The notes beneath the pieces were generated by a model. That model made no database searches and had not been told where the DNA came from. It saw only the letters and a program-made list of their open reading frames with translations. Positions 16,436-25,369 of a stretch of DNA of 64,000 nt are shown in pieces. A program made the translations under genes and the position numbers. The stretch is from Gemmatimonadota bacterium (GTDB lineage: Bacteria > Gemmatimonadota > Gemmatimonadetes > Longimicrobiales > Gaopeijiaceae), in contig JAPPNN010000063.1 in the NCBI GenBank assembly GCA_028873815.1, positions 62,001 through 126,000 on the forward strand, given 5' to 3'. Every line of letters starts with the position of its first letter. Positions within the stretch are counted from its first letter, which is position 1.

Positions 16436-18280
16436 CTACCAGAACACCGGCGGCAGTTGCGACAAGGGCTGGTCTTCCGGCGGATTGAGCACCTGCTCGC
16501 GTCGGTCGACGATGTCGGCTGACTCGCGCAGCGCGTCGATCCACTGATTGAGCCGTTGCTGCCGCATCATGGCGACCGTTTGCGCCCGCTGTAGATCGAG
16601 CTGATCCAGCCACGCGGTGCTGTCCGCGGGCTCGGCGCCCGTGCGTTCGATCACAAAGGCGTTCGTGTTCGCGCGTATCGCATCCGACACCTCTCCGATC
16701 TCCAGACCGAAGGCCGTCCCGACCGCCGCGTTGTGACGGCCGAGCCCCGAAACGAATTCGTTGCGCGCGAACGGACCCGCGTCCAGCGCTTCCAGTCCGA
16801 TCTCTCTCGCGACTTCGGCCAGGGAGCGTCCCTGCCTGACCTCCTCGACCAGCGCGCGGGCCTCCTCCAGGGCGACGTCGACCTTCTTGCGCGTTCCGAT
16901 GTTGCCGCGTATCGCGGTCTCGGCCTCCTCCTCGGTGAGGTAGCGCGCGGGGTCGAGCGAGACGAGCTCGAGAGCGTAGAAGGACGATCTGTTCTCGAAG
17001 ACCGGGCTGACGTCGCCAACCGACGTCTCCTCGGGATCGAAGACCCATTCGCCCCCTTCCTCCACATCGCCCGCCCCCGGGACGATCGGACGCGTCTCGA
17101 TCAGGTCGAGCGTGTCGGCCTCGAGCCCGAGAAGTGCCGCCGCGTCCGCCAGCGCCATCGACTCGCCTAGCTCCTCGAGCGAGTCGGCCATTGCGAGCAG
17201 GTCGATCTCCGATTCGTCCGTGCGCTCGAAGGGGAGCAGAATGTGGCGGGCGGCCGCGGAATCCTGGCCCCAGCGCTCGGTCACCTCGATGAGGTGGACG
17301 CCGAAGTTGGTCCGGATGGGCTCGGTGACGCGGTTGAGAGGCGTCGCAAACACCGCTGAATCGAAGGGCACCGCCATCCGTCCCCTGGCAAAGACGCCGA
17401 GGCTGCCCCCTTCCGCGGCGGATACCGCGTCGGAGGACTCCGTCTGCGCCAGTTCGGAGAAGTCGGCCCCGTCCAGGATTTCCTGCCGTAGCTCGAGGGC
17501 CCTGCTCTCCACCGCCAGAGTGTCCTCGGGCGTCGGCGCCTTGGTGAACGCGACCGATACTACGCTGGCGCTGGCGGGGACGGAGAACTCCTCGCGGTTG
17601 TCGCGGTAGTAGTCACTGATTTCCCGCGACGTGATCTCGATCTGGTCGTCGGAAACACGCGTGAGGGGTTCAAACGCGACGTAGCGGACGCTGGCCCGCT
17701 CGTTGCCGTCCCTATAGGAGGTCCAGAGTTCGGCGTCGGAGACGTAGATCCCCGATCCCACCTGACGCAACAGCTTCCCGCGGGGGATCACGTCCCGATA
17801 GTAGGCTTCCAACTGCAGGAGCACGACGCGTTCCGCCGTGGAAATGAACTGCTGGTACTTCGTGATATCGAACTCGCCGTCCGTCATGAAGACCGGGCTG
17901 CCAACCATGTCGGGCGGTGGACTGAAGCGTGCGGCGTTCAGCACCTCCTCGTCCGATACGACGATCCCCCTCCGCTCCAGTTCCTGCTGAATCAGGATCA
18001 TGTTAACGACTTCGTCCCACGCCTGGTCTTCGATTCGCGTGTTCTGGACGGTCGTGATCGGTTCTTCCTGCATCGCCTGGGCCTGGTCGTACAGGTTGCG
18101 ATACGACGCCATGTACTGCTCGTAGACGACCGGTGTCCCGTTTACGCGTCCGATCTCGCCGAACGATCCGGCGGTCTGCCCCGTGATGTCCATGCCCCAC
18201 TCGAAGAACATGAGTCCCCCGAAGGCGAGCGCCACGAGGATCATGATCCACTTTGTACTCTTGCGCAGTTCCTGCATCAT
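16436..18280 (-). CDS. ppiD: PpiD/SurA-like membrane-anchored parvulin chaperone
   Basis: This protein is a periplasmic folding factor anchored in the inner membrane. The 614-residue product has a short cytoplasmic N-terminus with KSTKWIMIL, one membrane segment (about 11-27), a SurA_N-type helical chaperone domain (about 40-230) and a parvulin-type prolyl isomerase domain (about 235-338) with GGSLGVFARGRM and FGVHLIEVTER. A second, more diverged isomerase-like unit appears near 440-560. The architecture matches PpiD (E. coli 623 residues). The ATG at 18280 is preferred over a GTG four codons upstream because the ribosome binding site GGAGG overlaps that GTG. Confidence in true isomerase activity is moderate. 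Confidence 0.85.
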   Translation of the reverse strand: MMQELRKSTKWIMILVALAFGGLMFFEWGMDITGQTAGSFGEIGRVNGTPVVYEQYMASYRNLYDQAQAMQEEPITTVQNTRIEDQAWDEVVNMILIQQELERRGIVVSDEEVLNAARFSPPPDMVGSPVFMTDGEFDITKYQQFISTAERVVLLQLEAYYRDVIPRGKLLRQVGSGIYVSDAELWTSYRDGNERASVRYVAFEPLTRVSDDQIEITSREISDYYRDNREEFSVPASASVVSVAFTKAPTPEDTLAVESRALELRQEILDGADFSELAQTESSDAVSAAEGGSLGVFARGRMAVPFDSAVFATPLNRVTEPIRTNFGVHLIEVTERWGQDSAAARHILLPFERTDESEIDLLAMADSLEELGESMALADAAALLGLEADTLDLIETRPIVPGAGDVEEGGEWVFDPEETSVGDVSPVFENRSSFYALELVSLDPARYLTEEEAETAIRGNIGTRKKVDVALEEARALVEEVRQGRSLAEVAREIGLEALDAGPFARNEFVSGLGRHNAAVGTAFGLEIGEVSDAIRANTNAFVIERTGAEPADSTAWLDQLDLQRAQTVAMMRQQRLNQWIDALRESADIVDRREQVLNPPEDQPLSQLPPVFW

Positions 18281-18479
18281 GGCGGAAACCACCTCCTTGA
18301 TCGGCCGAACGGGTCGAAACGCCCGGCCGCAATCGTGCAGCCGGGCGCTTCGTTTCCCACGGAGAAGCTAACGCAGTGCGGCCCGCGGCAGAAACCCCGC
18401 TGCCGTCGGGGTGCCATTCGGAGCGCGGGCGCCTGCTTGCTCGGGTGTGCCAGCCGCGGGCACGTTGGCCAATGGCGCG

Positions 18480-18508
18480 TTGACACTGTCGGCGAGGTAA
18501 ACATATTT
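18480..18508 (+). promoter_or_regulatory. Putative promoter upstream of aroQ
   Basis: The gap between the divergent ppiD-type gene and aroQ is 294 bases. TTGACA at 18480-18485 is a perfect -35 hexamer. It is followed after 17-18 bases by the AT-rich stretch ATATTTTT, in which TATTTT could act as -10. A start near 18515 would give a leader of about 60 bases before the aroQ GTG. The -10 match is weak, so the call is tentative. Confidence 0.4.
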
Positions 18509-18574
18509 TTCGGCCCGGACTGCCGGACGCGAGGTCCGTGACCGAAACGCAGATGCTGCCGGAGAGGACCGAAC

Positions 18575-19021
18575 GTGAGAATCGCCGTAGTCCACGGCCC
18601 CAACCTGAACCTGCTCGGGACCAGGGAGCCCGAAGTCTACGGTACGGCCACCCTGGAGGATGTCGACCGGGGAATCGCCGCTCTGGCCGAAGCGCTGGGA
18701 GTCGAGATCGAGGCGTTCCAGTCCAACAGCGAGGGGAAAATCCTCGATTTCCTCGCCGATGTCCGCGAGCGCGCGGACGGAGTGGTCATCAATCCGGCTG
18801 GGCTTGGACACACCTCGGTTGCGCTGCTTGACGGCCTGCTCGGCATATCAAGGCCGTTCGTCGAGGTGCATCTGAGCAATCCGGCGAGCCGCGAGCCCTT
18901 CCGCAGGCACTCCATGATCACGCCGGCCGCGTTGGGAACAGTCGCCGGTTTCGGGGTTGACAGCTATCTTTCGGGCCTACGTTGCCTGCACAGCCACCTG
19001 CTGCGGCAGCGACACCAGTGA
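18575..19021 (+). CDS. aroQ: AroQ, type II 3-dehydroquinate dehydratase
   Basis: AroQ converts 3-dehydroquinate to 3-dehydroshikimate in the shikimate pathway. The 148-residue product has the usual size and all expected catalytic positions: HGPNLNLLGTREP with Arg17, the active-site tyrosine Tyr22 (EVYG), NPAGLGHTSVAL (the Asn and His loop) and VEVHLSN with His99, followed by Arg106 in REPFRRHS. The start is GTG at 18575 with GGAGAGG twelve bases upstream. It begins an aroQ-efp-accB-accC series that is conserved in many bacteria. Confidence 0.93.
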   Translation: MRIAVVHGPNLNLLGTREPEVYGTATLEDVDRGIAALAEALGVEIEAFQSNSEGKILDFLADVRERADGVVINPAGLGHTSVALLDGLLGISRPFVEVHLSNPASREPFRRHSMITPAALGTVAGFGVDSYLSGLRCLHSHLLRQRHQ

Positions 19022-19087
19022 TTCCCGGCGGACAACGGCCGCAACGGCGGAATCAAGCCCCACGAATCAGGAGACTGCAAGGACGGC

Positions 19088-19654
19088 ATGGCAAGCACCG
19101 CTGACTTCCGCAACGGCATGGTGCTGGATATCGACGGCGCGCTCTGGACGATCACGTACTTCCAGCATGTGAAGCCCGGGAAGGGCGGCGCCTTCGTGCG
19201 TACCAAGTTGAAGAACGTCCTGTCCGGCGCCGTGGTGGACAAGACCTATCGGGCAGGAGAGAGGGTAAACAGCGTCAGGCTGGAGCGACGGCCGGTCAAC
19301 TACTCCTACACGGACGGGGACCTGTACCACTTCATGGATCAGGAAACCTACGACCTGATCCCCATCGGCAGGGACATGCTCGGCGAAGACCGGTTGAAGT
19401 ACCTCAAGGAGAACATGGAATGCGAGGGACTGGTCCACGACGGCAATGTGATTTCGGTCGAGTTGCCGGCGTTCGTCGAGCTGGCGGTCACGGATACCGA
19501 TCCCGGGCATAAGGGCGATACCGCCCAGGGAGCGACCAAGCCCGCGACGCTCGAGACCGGTGCGGTCGTGCAGGTCCCGCTGTTTGTCGACGTGGGCGAC
19601 GTGCTGAAGATTGACCGGCGCGAGGACAAATACCTTACCCGGGTGAGCGGATGA
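19088..19654 (+). CDS. efp: Elongation factor P
   Basis: EF-P enters the ribosomal E site to relieve stalling at proline runs. The 188-residue protein has the normal three-domain length. The tip loop reads KPGKGGAF, with Lys32 in the place of the lysine that is modified in E. coli; the modification enzyme is not in the window. Characteristic stretches include DFRNGMVLDIDG near the N-terminus, NYSYTDGDLYHFMDQETYD in the middle and ETGAVVQVPLFVDVGD near the C-terminus. The stop overlaps the accB start (ATGA). Proline-rich proteins such as the TolA and AccB linkers nearby are plausible clients. Confidence 0.95.
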   Translation: MASTADFRNGMVLDIDGALWTITYFQHVKPGKGGAFVRTKLKNVLSGAVVDKTYRAGERVNSVRLERRPVNYSYTDGDLYHFMDQETYDLIPIGRDMLGEDRLKYLKENMECEGLVHDGNVISVELPAFVELAVTDTDPGHKGDTAQGATKPATLETGAVVQVPLFVDVGDVLKIDRREDKYLTRVSG

Positions 19655-20148
19655 TAGATATCGAATTCGTGCAGGCCCTGATCCGGATGCTCGACGAGTC
19701 GTCGCTGGACAACCTGGAACTCAGACGGGGCGGCACACGGATCCGGCTTTCCAAGTCGCCGGGCGGCACCGCCGTTGTCGCCGAGGCCGCTCCGGTCCGC
19801 TCGTTGACGGACAATTCCTCGCCACCATCCTCGACGGCCTTGCCTGCGCCCCCGGAGGCCTCGCCGGCCGCCCCCTCGCCGCCCGTTGCGGCAGCGCCGG
19901 CGACCGGCCTCACGGATATCACGTCGCCGATGGTGGGGACCTTCTACAGGGCGCCGTCGCCGGAGGCCGATCCGTATGTCGAGGTGGGGGGCACGGTTGC
20001 CGCCGGCGACGTGCTGTGCGTGATCGAGGCGATGAAGCTGATGAACGAGCTCGAGTGCGAGGTCGCGGGGCGAATCGTGGAGATCTGCGTCGAGAACGCC
20101 GAGCCCGTCGACTTCGGACAGGTTCTGTTCCGCGTGGACCCAGCCTGA
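19651..20148 (+). CDS. accB: AccB, biotin carboxyl carrier protein of acetyl-CoA carboxylase
   Basis: AccB carries the biotin that moves carboxyl groups from biotin carboxylase to carboxyltransferase at the first step of fatty acid synthesis. The 165-residue product has an N-terminal helical region, a proline/alanine-rich linker (about 55-88) and a biotinyl domain with EAMKLMNE, where Lys129 is the biotinylated residue. [19 protein letters not shown] is the typical thumb-like segment of bacterial AccB. It is coupled to efp by a 4-base overlap and followed by accC after 19 bases. The carboxyltransferase genes accA and accD are not in the window. Confidence 0.95.
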   Translation: MIDIEFVQALIRMLDESSLDNLELRRGGTRIRLSKSPGGTAVVAEAAPVRSLTDNSSPPSSTALPAPPEASPAAPSPPVAAAPATGLTDITSPMVGTFYRAPSPEADPYVEVGGTVAAGDVLCVIEAMKLMNELECEVAGRIVEICVENAEPVDFGQVLFRVDPA

Positions 20149-20167
20149 CCGGGCATACCGCGCGGGC

Positions 20168-21523
20168 ATGTTCTCCAAGCTTCTCATCGCGAATCGGGGC
20201 GAGATCGCGCTGCGCATCGTGCGCGCGTGCCGTGAACTGGATGTCGCGACGGTTGCCGTGTACTCGGACGCCGATCGCGAATCCCTGCACGTGCGGTTCG
20301 CCGACGAGGCCGTGTGCATCGGTCCGCCCCAGGCCGCCGAGTCGTACCTCAAGGTGTCGCGCATTGTCGCGGCGGCGGAGATCACGGGGGCGGAGGCGGT
20401 GCACCCCGGATACGGCTTTCTGGCGGAGAATGCCGAGTTCGCGGAGATCTGCGGGCGTTCGGATCTGGTGTTCGTGGGGCCGTCGCCGGACCAGATCCGG
20501 TCGATGGGCGACAAGGCGGTCGCCCGCGAGACGATGCGCGCGGCCGGGGTGCCCGTCGTGCCGGGGTCGGACGGGATCGTCCGCGACGAGGACGAAGCCC
20601 TGTCGCTCGCCCGCGACATCGGCTTTCCGGTGATGATCAAGGCGGCGGCGGGCGGCGGTGGGAAGGGCATGCGTGTCGCGAGTGACGAGGCGGGCTTTCG
20701 GCGGCACTTCAACGCGGCGCAGGCCGAGGCCGCGGCGGCCTTTGGCGAGGACGGCGTCTATCTCGAGCGTTGCATCGTGCGGCCGCGGCACATCGAGTTC
20801 CAGGTGTTCGGGGACCGGCACGGACGGGTGGTGCACGTCGGTGACCGCGACTGCTCGATCCAGCGCCGCCACCAGAAGCTGGTCGAGGAAGCGCCCTCGC
20901 CCGGACTGACCCCGGAGCTTCGGCACCGCATGGGCGAAGCTGCGGTGGCGGCGGCGCGCGCCATCGAGTACGTCGGCTCTGGAACCGTGGAATTCCTCCT
21001 GGACCCGTCCGGTGAGTTCTTCTTCATTGAGATGAATACGCGCATCCAGGTGGAGCACACGGTCACCGAGGTCACCACGGGGCTGGATCTCGTCAAGGAG
21101 CAGATCAGGGTCGCGGCCGGCGAACCCCTGTCCTTCCCCGAAGGGGAGATCCCGCAACGCTGCCACGCCATCGAGTTCCGGATCAACGCCGAAGATCCCG
21201 ACCGCGGATTCGCCCCCGCTCCCGGCACCATCACCACCTTCCACCAGCCGGGTGGACCGGGCGTGCGCATCGACACGCATGTCTACTCGGGCTACCGCGT
21301 GCCGCCGTTCTACGACTCCCTGATCGCCAAGCTGATCGTGTCGGGGAATACACGTGACGAGGCCGTCGTGCGGGGCCGGGAGGCGCTGGAGTCGTTCATC
21401 ATCGAGGGCATTCCGACGACGATCGGATACCTTTCGCGGATCACGCGCGACGAGACGTTTCGGGCCGGCGGCGCCGACACGGGCTTCGTGGAGCGATTCA
21501 TGGGCGGCAACGCCACGCCCTGA
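20168..21523 (+). CDS. accC: AccC, biotin carboxylase
   Basis: AccC carboxylates the biotin on AccB using bicarbonate and ATP. The 451-residue protein matches family length. It opens with the biotin carboxylase N-terminal signature [18 protein letters not shown]. The ATP-grasp glycine loop GGGGKGM is at 162-168, and the metal- and biotin-binding segments [16 protein letters not shown] and [13 protein letters not shown] EFRINAEDP follow in the usual order. The ATG at 20168 lies 19 bases after accB, with a weak ribosome binding site, so translation may depend on readthrough from accB. There is nothing unusual in its motifs. Confidence 0.95.
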   Translation: MFSKLLIANRGEIALRIVRACRELDVATVAVYSDADRESLHVRFADEAVCIGPPQAAESYLKVSRIVAAAEITGAEAVHPGYGFLAENAEFAEICGRSDLVFVGPSPDQIRSMGDKAVARETMRAAGVPVVPGSDGIVRDEDEALSLARDIGFPVMIKAAAGGGGKGMRVASDEAGFRRHFNAAQAEAAAAFGEDGVYLERCIVRPRHIEFQVFGDRHGRVVHVGDRDCSIQRRHQKLVEEAPSPGLTPELRHRMGEAAVAAARAIEYVGSGTVEFLLDPSGEFFFIEMNTRIQVEHTVTEVTTGLDLVKEQIRVAAGEPLSFPEGEIPQRCHAIEFRINAEDPDRGFAPAPGTITTFHQPGGPGVRIDTHVYSGYRVPPFYDSLIAKLIVSGNTRDEAVVRGREALESFIIEGIPTTIGYLSRITRDETFRAGGADTGFVERFMGGNATP

Positions 21524-21531
21524 GCAGCCGC

Positions 21532-22251
21532 ATGCGGATCAGCGTCTATTTTTCCCCCGAAGAGGTCGAGCGGAGCCGACTTCCCGGAGCGGCGGCGGTC
21601 GTCATCGATGTCGTTCGAGCGACTTCGTGCATTGTTGAAGCGGTCGCCAACGGCGCTCGGGCCGTCCATCCAGTGGTGTCGGTCGATGAGGCGTTCAGGC
21701 TACGCGCCTCGCTGGGAGCGGACACCCTGCTGTGCGGCGAGCGCAGGGGACTCCGGATTGACGGCTTCGATTTGGGCAACTCACCCGCCGAGTTCTCCCG
21801 GGCAGCCGTGTCCGGGAAGCGGATGGTGATGACCACCACCAACGGCACCCGCGCATTCGCCGCCGCAGCCGCCGCAGACCACGTCTTCACGGCGTCGTTC
21901 CATAACCAGAGCGCGGTCGTGGCCGCACTGCCCAGCGACGGGTCGGTCGTGGTGGTTTGCGCGGGCAAGGAGGGGCGGTTTTCGCTGGACGATACCGTGT
22001 GCGCGGGGATCGTCGTTCGCGGGTTGCGCGACCGCGTGCGTGAGCCGGCAAGCTTGAACGACGGGGCGGTGGCGGCAGCCGATTTGGCCGGCACGCACCC
22101 GGTGACGGGGGACATGCTGGCGGGGACGGCGGCGGGGCGGGCGCTCGTGGACGTGGGTCTCGGCTCCGACCTGGCACTGTGCGCAAGGGCCGACAGGCAT
22201 CAGATTGTACCCATGATGTACGATGGCGTGATTAAGGCCCCGCGCGGCTGA
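21532..22251 (+). CDS. comB: ComB-family 2-phosphosulfolactate phosphatase
   Basis: ComB hydrolyses 2-phosphosulfolactate to sulfolactate in the archaeal coenzyme M route; bacterial members are widespread and their role is often unclear. The 239-residue product has the family signatures IDVVRATS (25-32), CGERRGLRIDGFDLGNSP and TTTNGTRA, which build the magnesium site. Length is typical. It starts eight bases after accC and ends six bases before ftsK, so it is cotranscribed with both. No other sulfolactate or coenzyme M gene is present nearby, so the physiological reaction here is open. Confidence 0.87.
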   Translation: MRISVYFSPEEVERSRLPGAAAVVIDVVRATSCIVEAVANGARAVHPVVSVDEAFRLRASLGADTLLCGERRGLRIDGFDLGNSPAEFSRAAVSGKRMVMTTTNGTRAFAAAAAADHVFTASFHNQSAVVAALPSDGSVVVVCAGKEGRFSLDDTVCAGIVVRGLRDRVREPASLNDGAVAAADLAGTHPVTGDMLAGTAAGRALVDVGLGSDLALCARADRHQIVPMMYDGVIKAPRG

Positions 22252-22256
22252 GCGGC

Positions 22257-24653
22257 GTGGCCAGATCCCGCGGGGCAGGGAGGACGGCGAAGCGCGCGGC
22301 CACGCGAAAGCGATCCGCCGGAAGGAAGCGGCCGCCGCGGCGAAAGGCCACCGCCGCCGAACGAATGCGGCAGCGCCGTGCCGTGGCGGCGATCACGGCC
22401 GTCCTGGCTTTTCTGGTCGCCGCGGCGATCTTCCCGCTGAGGCTGCTGGGCGAGCGTGCCGCCGGGATATTTCGCTCGGGGAACCCGGTAGGCGAGGTCG
22501 GGAGCTTCATTGACGAGCAGCTCGTGGCCGCGCTTGGCCTGGGAGCCGGGGCAGTGCCGCTCGCCCTCCTGGCGGCGGCGGCTTCGACCGGCAACTGGTG
22601 GTCGGCGCCCCGGCGCAAGAGCCTGTGGGTCGTCACCGTTGCGGTGCTGGTTCTGGTCCCCGTGTCAGCCTTCCTTGCCGGCGCAGACGGCGTGGCGACG
22701 GGATTCATCGGGACTGCGATCGGGGGGGCGCTCTATGACGCGATCGGCCCGCTGGGCGCCTGGGCTCTGGTGGGCGCGGCGGTCGTTGCGACCTCGCTCG
22801 CAGCCTTCCGGTTCAATCCGTTGGCTCCGCCGGCGGCGGCCGTGGCCAGCACCTACCGGGGCACGAACCGCGGCGTTCGCGCGCTTGCGGCGGCCGGAGG
22901 CAGATGGCGGAGCCGCAACCGGGAACGACGCCGCGCCAAGCGTGCGGAGCGGGCCGCGCAGGAGACCGCCGGATTGCCCGGCACATCGGCCGATGAAGGG
23001 GCGGACGCCGTGGCGGGGACCGTGTCCGAGCCGGAGTCGGAGCCCGAGAATCCCGAGCCCGGGGTCTCGACGGCGCAGCCCGCCGGACCCGATCTCCTCC
23101 GGGACGACGAGTTGCCGTCCGTGGACTACCCGCTGCCGGGCCTGGAGCTTCTCACCGCACCGCGCCACGAGAGCCGTCTCGGCATGGAGCGCGAACTCGA
23201 CGGTCTGGCCGAAGTGCTGACCCGGACCCTGGAGACCTTTAACATCAAGAGCAGAATCGCGGGGCGCACGACGGGTCCGGCGGTGACCCAGTACGAGGTG
23301 GTTCCGGCGCCGGGGATCAAGGTGAACCGGATCGCCAATCTGGACGCGGACCTGGCTCTGGCGATGAAGGCCCGGAGCGTGCGGATCGTTGCCCCCATAC
23401 CGGGGAAGGGCGCGGTCGGCGTCGAGATCCCCAACCCTCAGCCCGAGATGGTTCGTCTGCGCGAGATCCTGGACGCGCCGGTGTTCGCACGGTCGCGCGG
23501 CCTGCTGCCGCTCGCGCTCGGCAAGGACCTTACGGGCGACCCGTTCGTCGCGGACCTGGCGGGCATGCCCCACGCGCTCATTGCCGGCGCCACGGGTTCG
23601 GGCAAGTCCGTCTGCCTCAACACGATCATCACCAGTCTCGTCTACCGGCACGGCCCCGACCGGCTGCGATTCCTCCTCATCGATCCGAAGATGGTGGAAC
23701 TCTCTGCGTACGCCGATCTTCCCCACCTCCGCCATCCTGTCGTGACGGACCCGCGCGAGGCCGCGGGCGCGCTGAAGTGGGCTGTGCTCGAGATGGACCG
23801 CCGCTACGGCCTGCTCAGCGCCAATGGGGTCCGGTCGCTGCAGGAGTTCAACGAGCGTCTGGAGGGAGGCGCAGAGATGAAGCTTGCGGTTCCGGACGGC
23901 CCGGAAGAGGAAGAGGACAGCTGGGTCTACGACGGCGGGCCGCTCCCCTGGATCGTCGTGGTCGTGGACGAGCTGGCGGACCTCATGATGACCGTCCAGG
24001 CCGAGGTCGAGAAGCCCCTGACGCAGCTCGCGCAGAAGGCCCGGGCGATCGGCATCCATCTCCTCGTGGCCACCCAGCGCCCCAGCGTGAACGTGATTAC
24101 CGGCCTGATCAAGGCCAACTTTCCGTGTCGGGTCGCTTTCCGGGTCGCCTCCAAGACGGATTCCAGAACGATACTCGACCAGAACGGCGCGGACTCGCTC
24201 CTGGGGTCGGGCGACATGCTGTTCCTGCCCCCGGCCAAGAGCGAGCCTGTCCGGATGCAGGGAGCGTTCATCTCCACCGGCGAGACCGAGGCCCTGATGG
24301 GGTGGTACCGCGAACAGGCCGACACACTGGAAGCGCTGAAGGCCCGCGTGAGGAGCGACGAGGCCGACATCCTGGACGCCGTCAGGGCCGCGGAGAGCGA
24401 GGACGACGCCGGCGGCGACGGGGCCATTCGCGGCGATTGGGACCCGCTCTTCCGGGAGGCGGCGGGTGCGTGCATTCAGCAGGGCGCCGGATCGACCTCA
24501 CTGTTGCAACGGCGCCTGCGGATCGGGTACGGAAGGGCGGCCCGGATCGTCGACCAGCTTCACGACGCGGGTGTCCTGGGTCCCCCGGACGGCTCGAAGC
24601 CACGCGAGGTGCTGGTGGGCCAGGCCGGACTGGACGAGATATGTCCCAGCTGA
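22257..24653 (+). CDS. ftsK: FtsK/SpoIIIE DNA translocase
   Basis: FtsK pumps chromosomal DNA through the closing septum and activates dimer resolution. The 798-residue product has a basic N-terminus, four hydrophobic segments (about 43-62, 91-110, 122-141 and 152-185), a charged linker, and the RecA-like motor with Walker A GATGSGKS (444-451) and Walker B IVVVVDELADLM. The C-terminal winged-helix gamma domain is present (SLLQRRLRIGYGRAARIVDQL), which reads the polarity sequences. The GTG at 22257 is chosen because the basic, membrane-preceding segment starts there. Its end overlaps lolA by 13 bases. Confidence 0.94.
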   Translation: MARSRGAGRTAKRAATRKRSAGRKRPPRRKATAAERMRQRRAVAAITAVLAFLVAAAIFPLRLLGERAAGIFRSGNPVGEVGSFIDEQLVAALGLGAGAVPLALLAAAASTGNWWSAPRRKSLWVVTVAVLVLVPVSAFLAGADGVATGFIGTAIGGALYDAIGPLGAWALVGAAVVATSLAAFRFNPLAPPAAAVASTYRGTNRGVRALAAAGGRWRSRNRERRRAKRAERAAQETAGLPGTSADEGADAVAGTVSEPESEPENPEPGVSTAQPAGPDLLRDDELPSVDYPLPGLELLTAPRHESRLGMERELDGLAEVLTRTLETFNIKSRIAGRTTGPAVTQYEVVPAPGIKVNRIANLDADLALAMKARSVRIVAPIPGKGAVGVEIPNPQPEMVRLREILDAPVFARSRGLLPLALGKDLTGDPFVADLAGMPHALIAGATGSGKSVCLNTIITSLVYRHGPDRLRFLLIDPKMVELSAYADLPHLRHPVVTDPREAAGALKWAVLEMDRRYGLLSANGVRSLQEFNERLEGGAEMKLAVPDGPEEEEDSWVYDGGPLPWIVVVVDELADLMMTVQAEVEKPLTQLAQKARAIGIHLLVATQRPSVNVITGLIKANFPCRVAFRVASKTDSRTILDQNGADSLLGSGDMLFLPPAKSEPVRMQGAFISTGETEALMGWYREQADTLEALKARVRSDEADILDAVRAAESEDDAGGDGAIRGDWDPLFREAAGACIQQGAGSTSLLQRRLRIGYGRAARIVDQLHDAGVLGPPDGSKPREVLVGQAGLDEICPS

Positions 24654-25369
24654 TGTTCCCGCGGACCTTTCGCGCGGCCGCCACGCTCGTGTTCCCGGCT
24701 GCCGCCGCGACGCTCCTCCTGCTGGCCAAGGCGCGTCCAGCCGTCGCGCAGGAGGACGGTGCGCTCGGCGCGATGGAGGACGCGGCGCGGCACTACCGTG
24801 AGGTTCGTGCAATGTGCGCCGACTTCGAGCAGGTGATCGAGGTCCGGCTGCTGGGAAGGACCATCGAGAGCGCGGGCCGCATCTGTCAGCAGCGGCCCAA
24901 CCTCTTCTCGATGCGTTTCACCGAGCCGCAGGGTGATCTTGTCGTCTCCGACGGGCGGTTCTTCTGGGCGTACTACCCCAGCATGGACGATGAGCAGGTC
25001 ATGCGCTATCCCGTGGCCGATTCTCCCGGCCGCCACGACTTTTTTCGCGAGTTCCTGGAGGATCCGGCCGCCAAGTATGCGGCCAGCGACAGCGGCACGG
25101 AGTCCGTCGCCGGTCACGAGTGTCGCGTGGTGAGCCTGACTCCCACGGCCGCGGCGTCCTACCGCCGGGCCAGGTTGTGGGTCGACGCACGGTCGCACCT
25201 CGTTCGGCGGTTGGAGTTGCACGAGGAGAGCGGGAACATCCGCACCGTAACGCTGCACAACGAGGATCTCGCTCCCGTGATCGATCCGGCGCTCTTCACG
25301 TTCCAGCCGCCAGCGGGCGCGCGCGTCCTGGGCCCTCCCGGTTCGCCGGCAACGCCTGGAAACCCATGA
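24641..25369 (+). CDS. lolA: LolA-like outer-membrane lipoprotein carrier
   Basis: LolA carries lipoproteins across the periplasm from the LolCDE exporter to the outer membrane. The 242-residue product has a signal peptide (about 1-36, ending AVAQ), a start of the mature region with RAMCADFEQVIE that matches the LolA N-terminal strand, and RPNLFSMRFTEPQGDLVVSDG, the hallmark hydrophobic-cavity strands. It is somewhat longer than E. coli LolA (203). The ATG at 24641 lies inside the end of ftsK. The many lipoproteins in this window give it obvious cargo. Its stop overlaps rimO by four bases. Confidence 0.87.
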   Translation: MSQLMFPRTFRAAATLVFPAAAATLLLLAKARPAVAQEDGALGAMEDAARHYREVRAMCADFEQVIEVRLLGRTIESAGRICQQRPNLFSMRFTEPQGDLVVSDGRFFWAYYPSMDDEQVMRYPVADSPGRHDFFREFLEDPAAKYAASDSGTESVAGHECRVVSLTPTAAASYRRARLWVDARSHLVRRLELHEESGNIRTVTLHNEDLAPVIDPALFTFQPPAGARVLGPPGSPATPGNP

